NCBI GenBank assembly: GCA_964640305.1
Contig: CAZXFF010000022.1
Location: 1-29,929 of the forward strand
Reading direction: 5' to 3'
Source of the DNA: Coprenecus sp964640305
Lineage (GTDB): Bacteria; Bacteroidota; Bacteroidia; Bacteroidales; UBA932
Length of the DNA stretch: 29,929 bases
Shown: positions 16,552 to 24,785 of the stretch, piece after piece
How positions within the stretch are numbered: the stretch's first letter is position 1
Layout of the letters: the number at the start of each line of letters is the position of its first letter
Position numbers and translations under genes: made by a program
The notes under the pieces: generated by a model
Databases searched by the model: none
What the model was told of the DNA's origin: nothing
What the model saw: the letters and a program-made list of their open reading frames with translations, nothing else

Positions 16552-17997
16552 ATGATTATGAATTCACTAAAAATAAAGATATTGGCCGCATTTGTCACAA
16601 TAGGTATGCTGGCCGGCTCCTGTTCGGAAAGTTTCCTTGAAACCAATTCCAGTACAGCAATCGACGATGGTGTAGTATACGATAATGTAGAGACAGCGGA
16701 GGGGGTTCTCTATGGCATCTACAAATTCATGAGGTCATGGGGCGGTACAGGCTCTGGTGAAAGGGCTGACTGCTGCGGGTTGCATACAAACCTCATTACT
16801 TTCGATGTGATGGGGAATGATATGAATATGGAACCCGGTTCCTGGTACTGGTATGATTATGACTATTGGCATACCTGCGATGAGGTAGTATTCAAGACAT
16901 ACCATTTCTGGGAGTTCTATTACACTATAATAAACAACTGCAATAATATCCTGTTTTACATCGATGATATTCCAGGCGACAATGAACTCCGCAAATCAGT
17001 AAAGGGGCAGGCACTGGCACTTAGGGCGATGTCTTATTTTCATCTGATTCAGCTGTACCAGCAGCCCTATTCCGTGGCCAAGGATATGCCTGGAGTTCCG
17101 ATTTATCTTGCCCCTGCAAATGCAGAGACCCTGAACAATCCGAGGGCTTCGGTCTCGAAGGTCTATGAACTGATCCTTTCGGATCTCGGCGAAGCTGTAA
17201 AGATTCTCGGAACAGAAAGGACCAGTAAGTATTACATCAACAGGAATGTGGCCTATGGCCTCTTGGCGAGGGTAAACCTTACTATGGGGGACTGGAGCCA
17301 GGCAGATGCCAACGCTGCACTGGCGATGGAAGGATACCCTGTGATGTCAGCAGAGGAATGGACAAGCGGATTCAATTCCAATTCCATATCGGAGTGGATC
17401 TGGGGTGTGCACCAGACCTCAGACCAGAATATCGGCTGGGGAAGCTCGTTTTCGTTCTTCGACTATGAAAGGGGAAACCAGAAGTCCATGAGGATAAGTT
17501 CAGATCTGTATGAAAAATATAGTGATTCCGACATCCGCAAGTCTCTCATCAGCAAAGTAGGAAACCTTTACGGAAACCTCAAATTCCGGGAACCTGCTAC
17601 CTTGAACCTCGGACATATGGTCCTTATGAGAGCATCAGAAATGCTTCTCATAAGGGCTGAAGCGAAAGCAAGACAGGGAAATGACAAAGAAGCGGCTGAG
17701 CTGTTGTACTCGCTGGTATCGAAAAGGGATCCTGAATATACAAGAACAACAGCGACCGGCAATGCTCTTATAGAGGAGATTCTTCTTGAAAGGAGAAAGG
17801 AACTTTGGGGAGAAGGATTCAGCCTCTTCGATATCCTGAGAAACCGCAAAGGCCTTGAGAGAGGTGGCGACCACCGCAGCAAGAAGGTCATACCTGCAGG
17901 TTCCTGGAAATTCATCTTTGCCATACCGAGGTTGGAAATAGATGTCAATGAAGGTATATCTGAAGAAGACCAGAACCCTACACAAGGAATATTGTAA
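16552..17997 (+). CDS. SusD/RagB-family substrate-binding lipoprotein
   Basis: This 481-aa protein has lipobox AGSC (Cys24) followed by SFLETNSSTAID, the usual SusD opening. The RagB/SusD core shows GQALALRAMSYFHLIQLYQQPY near residue 144 with the characteristic R-A-x-x-Y-F pattern. The C-terminal region has MLLIRAEAKARQG and LLERRKELWGEGFSLFDILR. It forms the lid of the SusC channel. It starts 6 bp after susC; an ATG at 16558 is an alternative start. The protein is rich in Trp and Tyr near residues 98-116 (SWYWYDYDYW), possibly part of the binding face. Confidence 0.96.
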   Translation: MIMNSLKIKILAAFVTIGMLAGSCSESFLETNSSTAIDDGVVYDNVETAEGVLYGIYKFMRSWGGTGSGERADCCGLHTNLITFDVMGNDMNMEPGSWYWYDYDYWHTCDEVVFKTYHFWEFYYTIINNCNNILFYIDDIPGDNELRKSVKGQALALRAMSYFHLIQLYQQPYSVAKDMPGVPIYLAPANAETLNNPRASVSKVYELILSDLGEAVKILGTERTSKYYINRNVAYGLLARVNLTMGDWSQADANAALAMEGYPVMSAEEWTSGFNSNSISEWIWGVHQTSDQNIGWGSSFSFFDYERGNQKSMRISSDLYEKYSDSDIRKSLISKVGNLYGNLKFREPATLNLGHMVLMRASEMLLIRAEAKARQGNDKEAAELLYSLVSKRDPEYTRTTATGNALIEEILLERRKELWGEGFSLFDILRNRKGLERGGDHRSKKVIPAGSWKFIFAIPRLEIDVNEGISEEDQNPTQGIL

Positions 17998-18018
17998 TCT
18001 TAATAAATACATGCTGCT

Positions 18019-19260
18019 ATGATACGTAATATACTTTTATATCTGATACTGACCCTGACGGTTGCGTCCTGCAATTCCTGTACAAAGACAGGTTCTGGCA
18101 CGACAGATCCGGAGGATGAAGGGACGCCTGTGTCATGGAATGAATATGATTCCTATGGGTTCAAGCTTCTGGTAAGTGACAGTTATGAATGGAATGCAGA
18201 AAAAGATATGGCTTTCAAGTATATAGGCAAGGCCCTGGAATATTTTACCTATATGCTGGATGAAGGGATTCTTTCCCAGATGCAGGCAGTACCGGTAGTA
18301 ATTGCGGATGACGGGGAGAATTTCTCCCATATTGCTGATTCGCTCGTGCTGGAGAATATGGTTTCTTCATACTATGAAAACAGGGCGGATCTCGGTACAT
18401 TCCTGCTGGGGGATCTGGCCCGCTTCTGGTATGGACACTCTGCGCCGGAATATGTAAGGGAGTCTGTGGAGAATGTCTGCGGTGATGCATCTCCAGAAGA
18501 TTATTTCGTGAATGCAACAATGGCTTATTGGGGAACATCGAAATCGTTCCCCAATAATTATCACCAGCTGATGAACGAGGATCCGGAAGGATTCAGGGTA
18601 ATGGAAGGAATCTGGGGCAGCCGTTCGCTGAAAAACTATACCATGAAGGAAATCCGCGGCTTCCGGGTGATGTATCCCAATAAGTATGCGCAGGACGAGT
18701 ATCTGGATGATGCCCTGGCAAATCTGGACAAGGATCTGGAATTCATGCTTGAGAATGTCCCTGCTCCGTTTACCGATGTGTTCAAGCGCAAGATTCTGTG
18801 GTTGGACTATACTACAGATGGCGCAGCCTGCTATCATGACAGCATGGACTGGCTTTTAGGAAACGGATATATCAAAGAAAAACATAGAAGTGTCGAGATT
18901 AACAATATGAAGCATTATGTGGAGTGGACAGCAGCCAATCAGCCGCTTATGGTCCTGCACGAGTTTGCCCATCTGTTTCATTACTGTTCGTACAGGGGTA
19001 GCCAGCTGATCCTTTCGGCATATGAAAATGCAGTCAATTCAAAGATATATGAGTCGGTAGATTACTTCGACGGGAAAAATATTACAAAACAAAGGGCCTA
19101 TGCCCTGAATAACGAAATGGAGTATTTCTCCGAGATGACGGAAGCGTGGTTCGGCAAGAATGACTATTACCCTTTTACCAGGTCAGATCTGAAAACCCAT
19201 GATCCGAAGGGCTATGAACTGATGCAGACAGTTTGGGACATTGATAATTTTACAGAATAA
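18019..19260 (+). CDS. Zinc metallopeptidase lipoprotein (HEFAH gluzincin)
   Basis: This 413-aa lipoprotein has lipobox VASC (Cys18), so it is predicted to be surface or periplasmic. The zinc-binding motif HEFAH (314-318) lies in VLHEFAHLFHYCS. About 50 residues on, NNEMEYFSEMTEAWFGKNDY holds the likely third ligand (Glu368 or Glu372), followed by YPFTRSDLKTHDPKGYEL. The E-Y-F-S/A-E pattern is reminiscent of anthrax-lethal-factor-like metallopeptidases, but I am not sure of the family. It sits directly after susD, the place where utilisation loci usually carry a surface hydrolase. Its stop overlaps the next start (TAATG). It probably cleaves proteins or peptides before import. Confidence 0.8.
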   Translation: MIRNILLYLILTLTVASCNSCTKTGSGTTDPEDEGTPVSWNEYDSYGFKLLVSDSYEWNAEKDMAFKYIGKALEYFTYMLDEGILSQMQAVPVVIADDGENFSHIADSLVLENMVSSYYENRADLGTFLLGDLARFWYGHSAPEYVRESVENVCGDASPEDYFVNATMAYWGTSKSFPNNYHQLMNEDPEGFRVMEGIWGSRSLKNYTMKEIRGFRVMYPNKYAQDEYLDDALANLDKDLEFMLENVPAPFTDVFKRKILWLDYTTDGAACYHDSMDWLLGNGYIKEKHRSVEINNMKHYVEWTAANQPLMVLHEFAHLFHYCSYRGSQLILSAYENAVNSKIYESVDYFDGKNITKQRAYALNNEMEYFSEMTEAWFGKNDYYPFTRSDLKTHDPKGYELMQTVWDIDNFTE

Positions 19261-20237
19261 TGAAAATAATAACAGCTGAAGACATCCGTAGGAATATCAG
19301 GATGTCGGACATGATTCCTGAAATGAAAAGGGCCTACCTTCTCTTGCGTGAGGGTAGGAGCATAACACCGTTGAGAACAGTAACAGATCCGGAAGGAGAC
19401 AGACCGCAGATTCTGTACAAGCCGTCTTATGATTGTACAAACGGACAGATTGCCGTCAAACTGCTTTCCCAGCTAAAACGCAGCAAAGGCAGCGGGATTC
19501 CCACTATCCAGGGACTTGTAGTGCTTTTTGACGGAGAGCAGAATTCGATATTGTCGGTTATGGACGGAAGGCTGTTTACGGCAATGCGGACAGGAGCGGC
19601 ATCAGGCCTTGCAACTGAAATCCTGTCCAGAAAGGATTCCAGGGTACTGGCTGTTTTCGGCGCAGGTGCTCAGGCCTATACACAGATTCAGGCAATTATG
19701 GAAGTACGTCCGATAGAGAGAGTTGTCGTGTTTGACCTGTTTCCGGAGGCAGTAGACAGACTGGTAGAGTATTTTACACCGGTTTATTCAGGTACTGTTT
19801 TTGCAAAGGGTAATCTGGAAACAGACCTTGGCGAGGCGGATATAATATGTACCGTGACCAACTCCAAGACCCCTCTGTTCGCAACAGAGAATCTGAAGCA
19901 GGGGGTCCATATCAATGCGATAGGTTCGTTCTGCAAGGATATGGTGGAGTTGCCTGAGGACGTTTATACAGGGGCACTTCTGTATGTCGATCAGGAGTCG
20001 TCCTGCTTCGTGGAAAGTGGAGACCTGATCGGACCTTCAGCGAAAGGGATAATAAACGAGACAAACTACCGTGGAGAAATAGTCGGTCTTATTACGGGAG
20101 CAGTACAAGGCAGGGATTCCGCAGACCGCAGGACTATTTTCAAAAGCGTAGGTGTTGCAACTCAGGATCTGGTTACGGCTCAACTGATTTACAACAAGGC
20201 GCTCAAACACGGATTCGGAATAGATGTAGATTTGTGA
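19260..20237 (+). CDS. Ornithine cyclodeaminase / mu-crystallin family enzyme
   Basis: This 325-aa cytoplasmic enzyme has the family core MDGRLFTAMRTGAASGLATE (about 101-120), a Rossmann GAGAQAYTQIQAI motif binding NAD(H), and a conserved INAIGSFCKDMVELP block. The family contains ornithine cyclodeaminase, alanine dehydrogenase, ketimine reductases and SbnB-like opine dehydrogenases, and I cannot pick among these by eye. Its ATG overlaps the stop of the preceding peptidase, and it is followed within 2 bp by serine ammonia-lyase. The context suggests catabolism of amino acids freed from imported peptides. Confidence 0.9.
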   Translation: MKIITAEDIRRNIRMSDMIPEMKRAYLLLREGRSITPLRTVTDPEGDRPQILYKPSYDCTNGQIAVKLLSQLKRSKGSGIPTIQGLVVLFDGEQNSILSVMDGRLFTAMRTGAASGLATEILSRKDSRVLAVFGAGAQAYTQIQAIMEVRPIERVVVFDLFPEAVDRLVEYFTPVYSGTVFAKGNLETDLGEADIICTVTNSKTPLFATENLKQGVHINAIGSFCKDMVELPEDVYTGALLYVDQESSCFVESGDLIGPSAKGIINETNYRGEIVGLITGAVQGRDSADRRTIFKSVGVATQDLVTAQLIYNKALKHGFGIDVDL

Positions 20238-20239
20238 TT

Positions 20240-21640
20240 ATGTCAAAAAAACCAGTTAGTATATTCAATGAGGTTCTTGGTCCCGTGATGAGAGGACCTT
20301 CAAGTTCCCATACTGCCGGGGCTTACCGTATAGGAATGGTGGCGAGGGAACTGTTCGGCAGGAAAATAAGCAGGATTCTGGTGTCCTTTTCCTCAAAGGG
20401 ATCTTTGCCTACAACCTATGTGAGCCAGGGCTCGGAAATAGGTCTTATGGCAGGACTCCTGAATGTACCGATTGAAGATGAAAAGGTTCCGCACATTATG
20501 GATTATGTGCGGTCACTGGGGATAGCTGTCGAGACTGTCGTGCATGACAAAGACTGTCAGCATCCCAATATCTATGAGGTGACTCTGGAAGCGGAAGACG
20601 GCTACAGTATGGATTGTGTAGGGGTTTCAGTAGGCGGAGGCATGTCAAAAGTCGTAGAGGTTAATGGTTTGTCAGTCGATATTGATGGGGATGAAGATAT
20701 TGAAATTCCCGGTATCGGCCGTCTTTCCAGAGTTCTTCCCGTGGGTTATGACCGCAATGCTGTCCTCCCTTTCCGGGATGCAGAGTCTTTTGCCCTAATG
20801 GATCCTGACCGGGAGATGTGGGAATACGCTCTCGACTATGAATCGGCCAGGACGGGAATGGACAGGGATTACCTGTTTTCCTTGGCCGGATATATATATG
20901 ATGTAATGCGCACTTCTGTCAATACCGGACTGAACGGTACAGTATGGGCCGACAGGATATTGGGACAGCAGTCGCATCTTGTCGATGCAGCATCACGAAA
21001 GGGCGTAAATGTACCGTCTCCGCTGTTGCATACATTGGAAAAATATGCAATGGCCGTTATGGAATGCAAGAGTTCTTACGGACTTATCGTTGCTGTGCCG
21101 ACAGCCGGTTCCTGTGCTGTCGTACCCTCGGTGATTCTGTCTCTTTGTGATCTGTACGGGTATTCCAAGGATATGGCAGTAAAAGCTTTGCTGGCTGTCG
21201 GGCTGATTGGGGTATTCATTGCTGAGCGTTCCACTTTCTCGGCGGAAGTTGCAGGATGCCAGGCTGAGTGCGGTGCAGCTTCCGGTATGGCGGCCGCAGG
21301 TGTAGTCCAGCTTTGTGGAGGATCTTCCGGCAAGGCTGCTGCAGCGGCTTCCTTTGCCTTGCAGAATATCCTTGGCATGGTATGTGACCCCATAGCGAAA
21401 AGAGTAGAAGCCCCCTGTCTTGGCAAAAATGTGATGTGTGCTCTCAATGCCGTTTCCGCAGCGGATATGGTACTTGCAGGGGCAGATGCTTTACTTCCCC
21501 TGCATGAAGTCATCGCAGCGATGGATGAAGTCGGCAGGGCTATCCCAAGGGAATACCGGTGTACGGGACTGGGTGGGCTGTCAATGTGTCCGACTTCCCT
21601 GAAAATAGAAGAAACACTAAGCGGCAAGCAGAATGGATAG
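20240..21640 (+). CDS. sdaA: L-serine ammonia-lyase (iron-sulfur, single chain)
   Basis: This 466-aa cytoplasmic enzyme converts L-serine to pyruvate and ammonia. The N-terminal beta domain has GPSSSHTAG (19-27). The C-terminal alpha domain has the [4Fe-4S] cysteines Cys340 (AGCQAEC), Cys382 (GMVCDPI) and Cys393 (EAPCLGK). Their 42 and 11 residue spacing matches that known for the Legionella enzyme. The size fits the fused one-chain type. I chose the ATG at 20240 over a GTG at 20234 that overlaps the previous stop. Its gene overlaps the AraC regulator by 8 bp. It feeds pyruvate from serine into fermentation. Confidence 0.93.
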   Translation: MSKKPVSIFNEVLGPVMRGPSSSHTAGAYRIGMVARELFGRKISRILVSFSSKGSLPTTYVSQGSEIGLMAGLLNVPIEDEKVPHIMDYVRSLGIAVETVVHDKDCQHPNIYEVTLEAEDGYSMDCVGVSVGGGMSKVVEVNGLSVDIDGDEDIEIPGIGRLSRVLPVGYDRNAVLPFRDAESFALMDPDREMWEYALDYESARTGMDRDYLFSLAGYIYDVMRTSVNTGLNGTVWADRILGQQSHLVDAASRKGVNVPSPLLHTLEKYAMAVMECKSSYGLIVAVPTAGSCAVVPSVILSLCDLYGYSKDMAVKALLAVGLIGVFIAERSTFSAEVAGCQAECGAASGMAAAGVVQLCGGSSGKAAAAASFALQNILGMVCDPIAKRVEAPCLGKNVMCALNAVSAADMVLAGADALLPLHEVIAAMDEVGRAIPREYRCTGLGGLSMCPTSLKIEETLSGKQNG

Positions 21641-22493
21641 CGTATTCTTTAAAGTTACTCTGAAAGTAGGTGAGTCGATCAAGGTGGATAATTGGGATAT
21701 CCCCCATTTTTACCAATATTATCATGTCCATCCTGAGTTCCAGCTCACTTATGTGGAAAAGAGTAACGGGATACTCTATTTCGGTGACAATGCCTACGAG
21801 TTCAAGGAAGGTGATATCTTCCTTATCGGGCCGAATATCCCCCATGTATTTGTCGATTCTCCTGGAGTCGGACAGCCTGAAGGAATAAAGGCGATAAGCA
21901 TATTCTTCCCCGATAACTATGCCAATTCGATATTCTCTATTATCGAGGAGGCCGCTTCTATCCGGAAACTTCTGAGTTCCTCCCTTTTCTGCATCAAGGT
22001 CGGGGAGAAAAGCCGTGCAAACGTTGCCGCATGCATCAAGGAGATAGAAAATGATCTTACCGGGTTCATGAGAGTGATGAAGCTGATGGAGATACTGTAT
22101 GTGATTTCTCTCGATTATACTCAGCTGTTTCTGGATTCCAATCCCGCTATACCGGACGGAGGCAGCCGCATCGAACGGGTCTACAGTTATTCCATGCAGC
22201 ATTTTTCGGAAAAGATAGAGATCCATGAAGTTGCCCAGCTGGTCGGGATGACAGACACGGCTTTCTGCCGTTTCTTCAGAAAATCGACCAGCAAGAGCTA
22301 TATCCAGTACCTTATTGAGCTTAGGATTGCGATGGCGTGCAAGTATATTCTTTCTGAGGATTCCGGACTCGCAGATATTGCGTTCAGGACAGGATTCGGC
22401 AGTATGACCAATTTTATCAAGCAATTCAAAAAGATAATGGGTATGACTCCGTCCGAATATAAGGAATATGTTTTGTTCAACAGGATAAAATAA
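21633..22493 (+). CDS. AraC-family transcriptional regulator
   Basis: This 286-aa protein has an N-terminal cupin-type sensor region (HVHPEFQLTYV, YEFKEGDIFLIGPNIPHVF). Its C-terminal double helix-turn-helix domain (about 182-283) has EVAQLVGMTDTAFCRFFRK, LADIAFRTGFGSMTNFIKQFKK and MTPSEY. It is embedded in the operon, overlapping the serine ammonia-lyase gene by 8 bp. It probably activates its own operon in response to an internal ligand, perhaps an amino acid or breakdown product. That differs from the hybrid two-component or SusR-type regulators of many glycan loci. Confidence 0.93.
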   Translation: MDSVFFKVTLKVGESIKVDNWDIPHFYQYYHVHPEFQLTYVEKSNGILYFGDNAYEFKEGDIFLIGPNIPHVFVDSPGVGQPEGIKAISIFFPDNYANSIFSIIEEAASIRKLLSSSLFCIKVGEKSRANVAACIKEIENDLTGFMRVMKLMEILYVISLDYTQLFLDSNPAIPDGGSRIERVYSYSMQHFSEKIEIHEVAQLVGMTDTAFCRFFRKSTSKSYIQYLIELRIAMACKYILSEDSGLADIAFRTGFGSMTNFIKQFKKIMGMTPSEYKEYVLFNRIK

Positions 22494-22499
22494 AAAAAG

Positions 22500-24332
22500 A
22501 TGATTCGATTTATGAAAACAATGATATTTGCTGTTGCGTGTCTGGCTTTTGGACTTCATACCGGACATGCTGAAGCAGAAGATACGTTAAAGATAAAAAC
22601 GCTGCATCGTCTTGATGACCGTCTTATGGTGCTGGATAATGCTGTTTACGAAAAGAACCATTATTTCAACGAGCAATATCAGTTTCTGGATACTGAAACC
22701 TTGCCTATAGACAAATTTCTGGATAAGGTTTCCCTTAAAGTGGAATACGGGGATGAATTCAGCCGCGAAATGTCCAGGATGTTCCCGTATTATACAACTT
22801 CGGAAAAGATGCAGAACCAGTTCGGATGGTCAAGGGAAGAATGGGTCTCCGCAAGATTCGGAGACCGGTTCAACTATCCGGAAGAGAATTATGCAGAGGT
22901 AAGCGAGGCTGACCGGAAGGCATTCGGGGATTTCCGCAGGCATATGGACAGCTATTTCCTCAGGATGGACCACATTGTGGACAATAAGGGGAAATCCCTT
23001 TTTGAACCAGGACTTCTTCTGCATTCCCATCGTGGTTTGAGGGATTATACCAAGGGCATTTACTCTGAAGAATCCGCAACCGAAAGGCAGAAAGCTATCA
23101 ATACGGTCATAGAGTGCGTCCTGACAGGTGAGATTCCGTCGGAATTCCTCAGGGATACATCTCTTTTGTGGAATCCATGGAAAGGACGCCTGTACAGGCG
23201 GACGGATAAGGGCCATGAGCAGATACGGAAGCCTCTGATGGAAGGGAACCGCCGCTATGAGGGACTTCTGTCCGCCATGAAATGCCGGTCCGCCAGGCCT
23301 GACTATATGCATAAGGTCTTTGAAGACGGAACCGTATCCATGGGGCAGGTGGAGAAGATGATCGAGGATTTTCTTTCCAATGAAATCCTTGCGGACGTTT
23401 CTGCTGCGGTCAAGGCAGATCTGGGAAGGGATCTCCAGCCGTTCGATATATGGTACAGCGGATTCCAGGAGCAGTCTTTCTATACTGCAGCATGGCTCGA
23501 TTCCGTTACCAGAAGCCGTTTCCCGTCACCTCAGGCATTCAATGATTCAATTTCTTCCATTCTTGTCAATCTTGGTTTTCCCAGGCATGAGGCAGAATAT
23601 ATCCGTGACCACATACAGGTGCGTCAGGTCATATCCGGCGGATACTCTAACCAGCCCGCTTCCAGGGACGGTTTCGCACTCCTTACGACAATGTTCGATG
23701 AGAAGGGAATGGACTATAAGAGCTACCGGGTTGCGATGCACGAATTGGGGCACTGTGTATGCGGAATATACAGTACCAGGGATATAGATTATTTCACACT
23801 TGGAGGTGTTCCCAATGGGGGTGTCACCGAGGCAATGGCAGAGTTGTTCGCATATATGAATATTATGGGTCTCGGTCTGGAACCGGATATGCCTATGGAC
23901 AGAAGAACAATGCTTGCCCATGCCGCTGTGTGGTATCTATACGAAATGGGTGGCCAGGCCCTGACTGAAATCAGGGTGTGGAAATGGTTCAATGAAAATC
24001 CTGACGCTGATGCGGAAGCTCTTGAAAATGCGGTCCTGTCCATCAGTGCAGATGTGTGGAACAGTTATTTCTCGCAGAATTTCGGAGGTATAAGGGACAG
24101 TCATATCCTCTCGATATACAACCACTTCATCACAGGTGACCTTTATCTTCACAACTATTTCATGAGCAATATAATCATGTTCCAGATATACGACAAGGTA
24201 TGCGGTGACCTGTGCGGAGGGCTGCAGCGGCTTTGTCTCGAAGGCAATACTACATTGTCCCGCTGGATGATAAACGGACTTGGTGAAGATGTTACACCTG
24301 ATCCTCTATACAAGGTGATTTCCGGTGAATGA
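22500..24332 (+). CDS. Exported HExxH metallopeptidase, M3-like fold suspected
   Basis: This 610-aa protein has a signal peptide (MKTMIFAVACLAFGLHTGHA from the second Met) and no lipobox. The zinc motif HELGH (414-418) is in VAMHELGHCVCGIYSTRD. The second part, GGVPNGGVTEAMAELFAYM, places Glu444 26 residues after the second His, as in M2/M3-type gluzincins. The preceding 380 residues look mostly alpha-helical, like oligopeptidases of that clan. No close family name comes to mind. It starts 6 bp after the AraC gene and ends the operon. It is likely a periplasmic oligopeptidase that trims imported peptides. Confidence 0.8.
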   Translation: MIRFMKTMIFAVACLAFGLHTGHAEAEDTLKIKTLHRLDDRLMVLDNAVYEKNHYFNEQYQFLDTETLPIDKFLDKVSLKVEYGDEFSREMSRMFPYYTTSEKMQNQFGWSREEWVSARFGDRFNYPEENYAEVSEADRKAFGDFRRHMDSYFLRMDHIVDNKGKSLFEPGLLLHSHRGLRDYTKGIYSEESATERQKAINTVIECVLTGEIPSEFLRDTSLLWNPWKGRLYRRTDKGHEQIRKPLMEGNRRYEGLLSAMKCRSARPDYMHKVFEDGTVSMGQVEKMIEDFLSNEILADVSAAVKADLGRDLQPFDIWYSGFQEQSFYTAAWLDSVTRSRFPSPQAFNDSISSILVNLGFPRHEAEYIRDHIQVRQVISGGYSNQPASRDGFALLTTMFDEKGMDYKSYRVAMHELGHCVCGIYSTRDIDYFTLGGVPNGGVTEAMAELFAYMNIMGLGLEPDMPMDRRTMLAHAAVWYLYEMGGQALTEIRVWKWFNENPDADAEALENAVLSISADVWNSYFSQNFGGIRDSHILSIYNHFITGDLYLHNYFMSNIIMFQIYDKVCGDLCGGLQRLCLEGNTTLSRWMINGLGEDVTPDPLYKVISGE

Positions 24333-24344
24333 TATATGCTGCAG

Positions 24345-24785
24345 TCAGTTAAGGGACAGTATTATCCCTGTCATGCTCCCGGAGTCCCATAGCCAGTATC
24401 TGTTGTCCAGGATTCTGGAGCATTCCATAACCGATACACTGGAACCGGGATTGCCGTTCAGAAGGTATTCAGTCCTGACGGTAATGTGGATACCTGTTGT
24501 TTTGGGCTTTTTGTCCATGATGATATTGAGGCAAGTATCCTGACTGTCTGTCTGGATTCTGTATTGCAGCCGTTTCTGGTTTACAGACTCTTGGTGCCGG
24601 TATTTGTCAAGGATGAATACCGGCTTCCCTTCTGAATAGATTCCTTCCCTTTCCGAATAAAAAAAGTTTTCTTTTTCTTCAGAGTCCAGGATTACCGGAA
24701 ACTTTTCCATGCATGACAGCAGAAGAATGAGGGATATCATCCCCAGTGCCCCGCTGAATATCCTATAGCGTGTCTTCTCTTTCAT
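24345..24785 (-). CDS. Small lipoprotein of unknown function
   Basis: This 146-aa lipoprotein has MKEKTRYRIFSGALGMISLI followed by LLLSC (Cys25). The mature part is hydrophilic and has no motif I recognise. Its start overlaps the 3' end of the M6 metalloprotease by 23 bp on the same strand, so the two are probably made together. A TTG at 24797 is a possible longer start, but the ATG at 24785 gives a normal signal peptide. It might be an inhibitor or anchor for the protease, which is a guess. Confidence 0.75.
   Translation of the reverse strand: MKEKTRYRIFSGALGMISLILLLSCMEKFPVILDSEEKENFFYSEREGIYSEGKPVFILDKYRHQESVNQKRLQYRIQTDSQDTCLNIIMDKKPKTTGIHITVRTEYLLNGNPGSSVSVMECSRILDNRYWLWDSGSMTGIILSLN

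Noticed and set aside
21540..22568. 342-codon minus-strand frame
   Set aside because: It is antisense to the AraC regulator, whose family motifs are clear on the plus strand.
24333..24360. Possible terminator after the eight-gene operon
   Set aside because: Short matching words (GACAG/CTGTC) are present but no T run follows on either strand.
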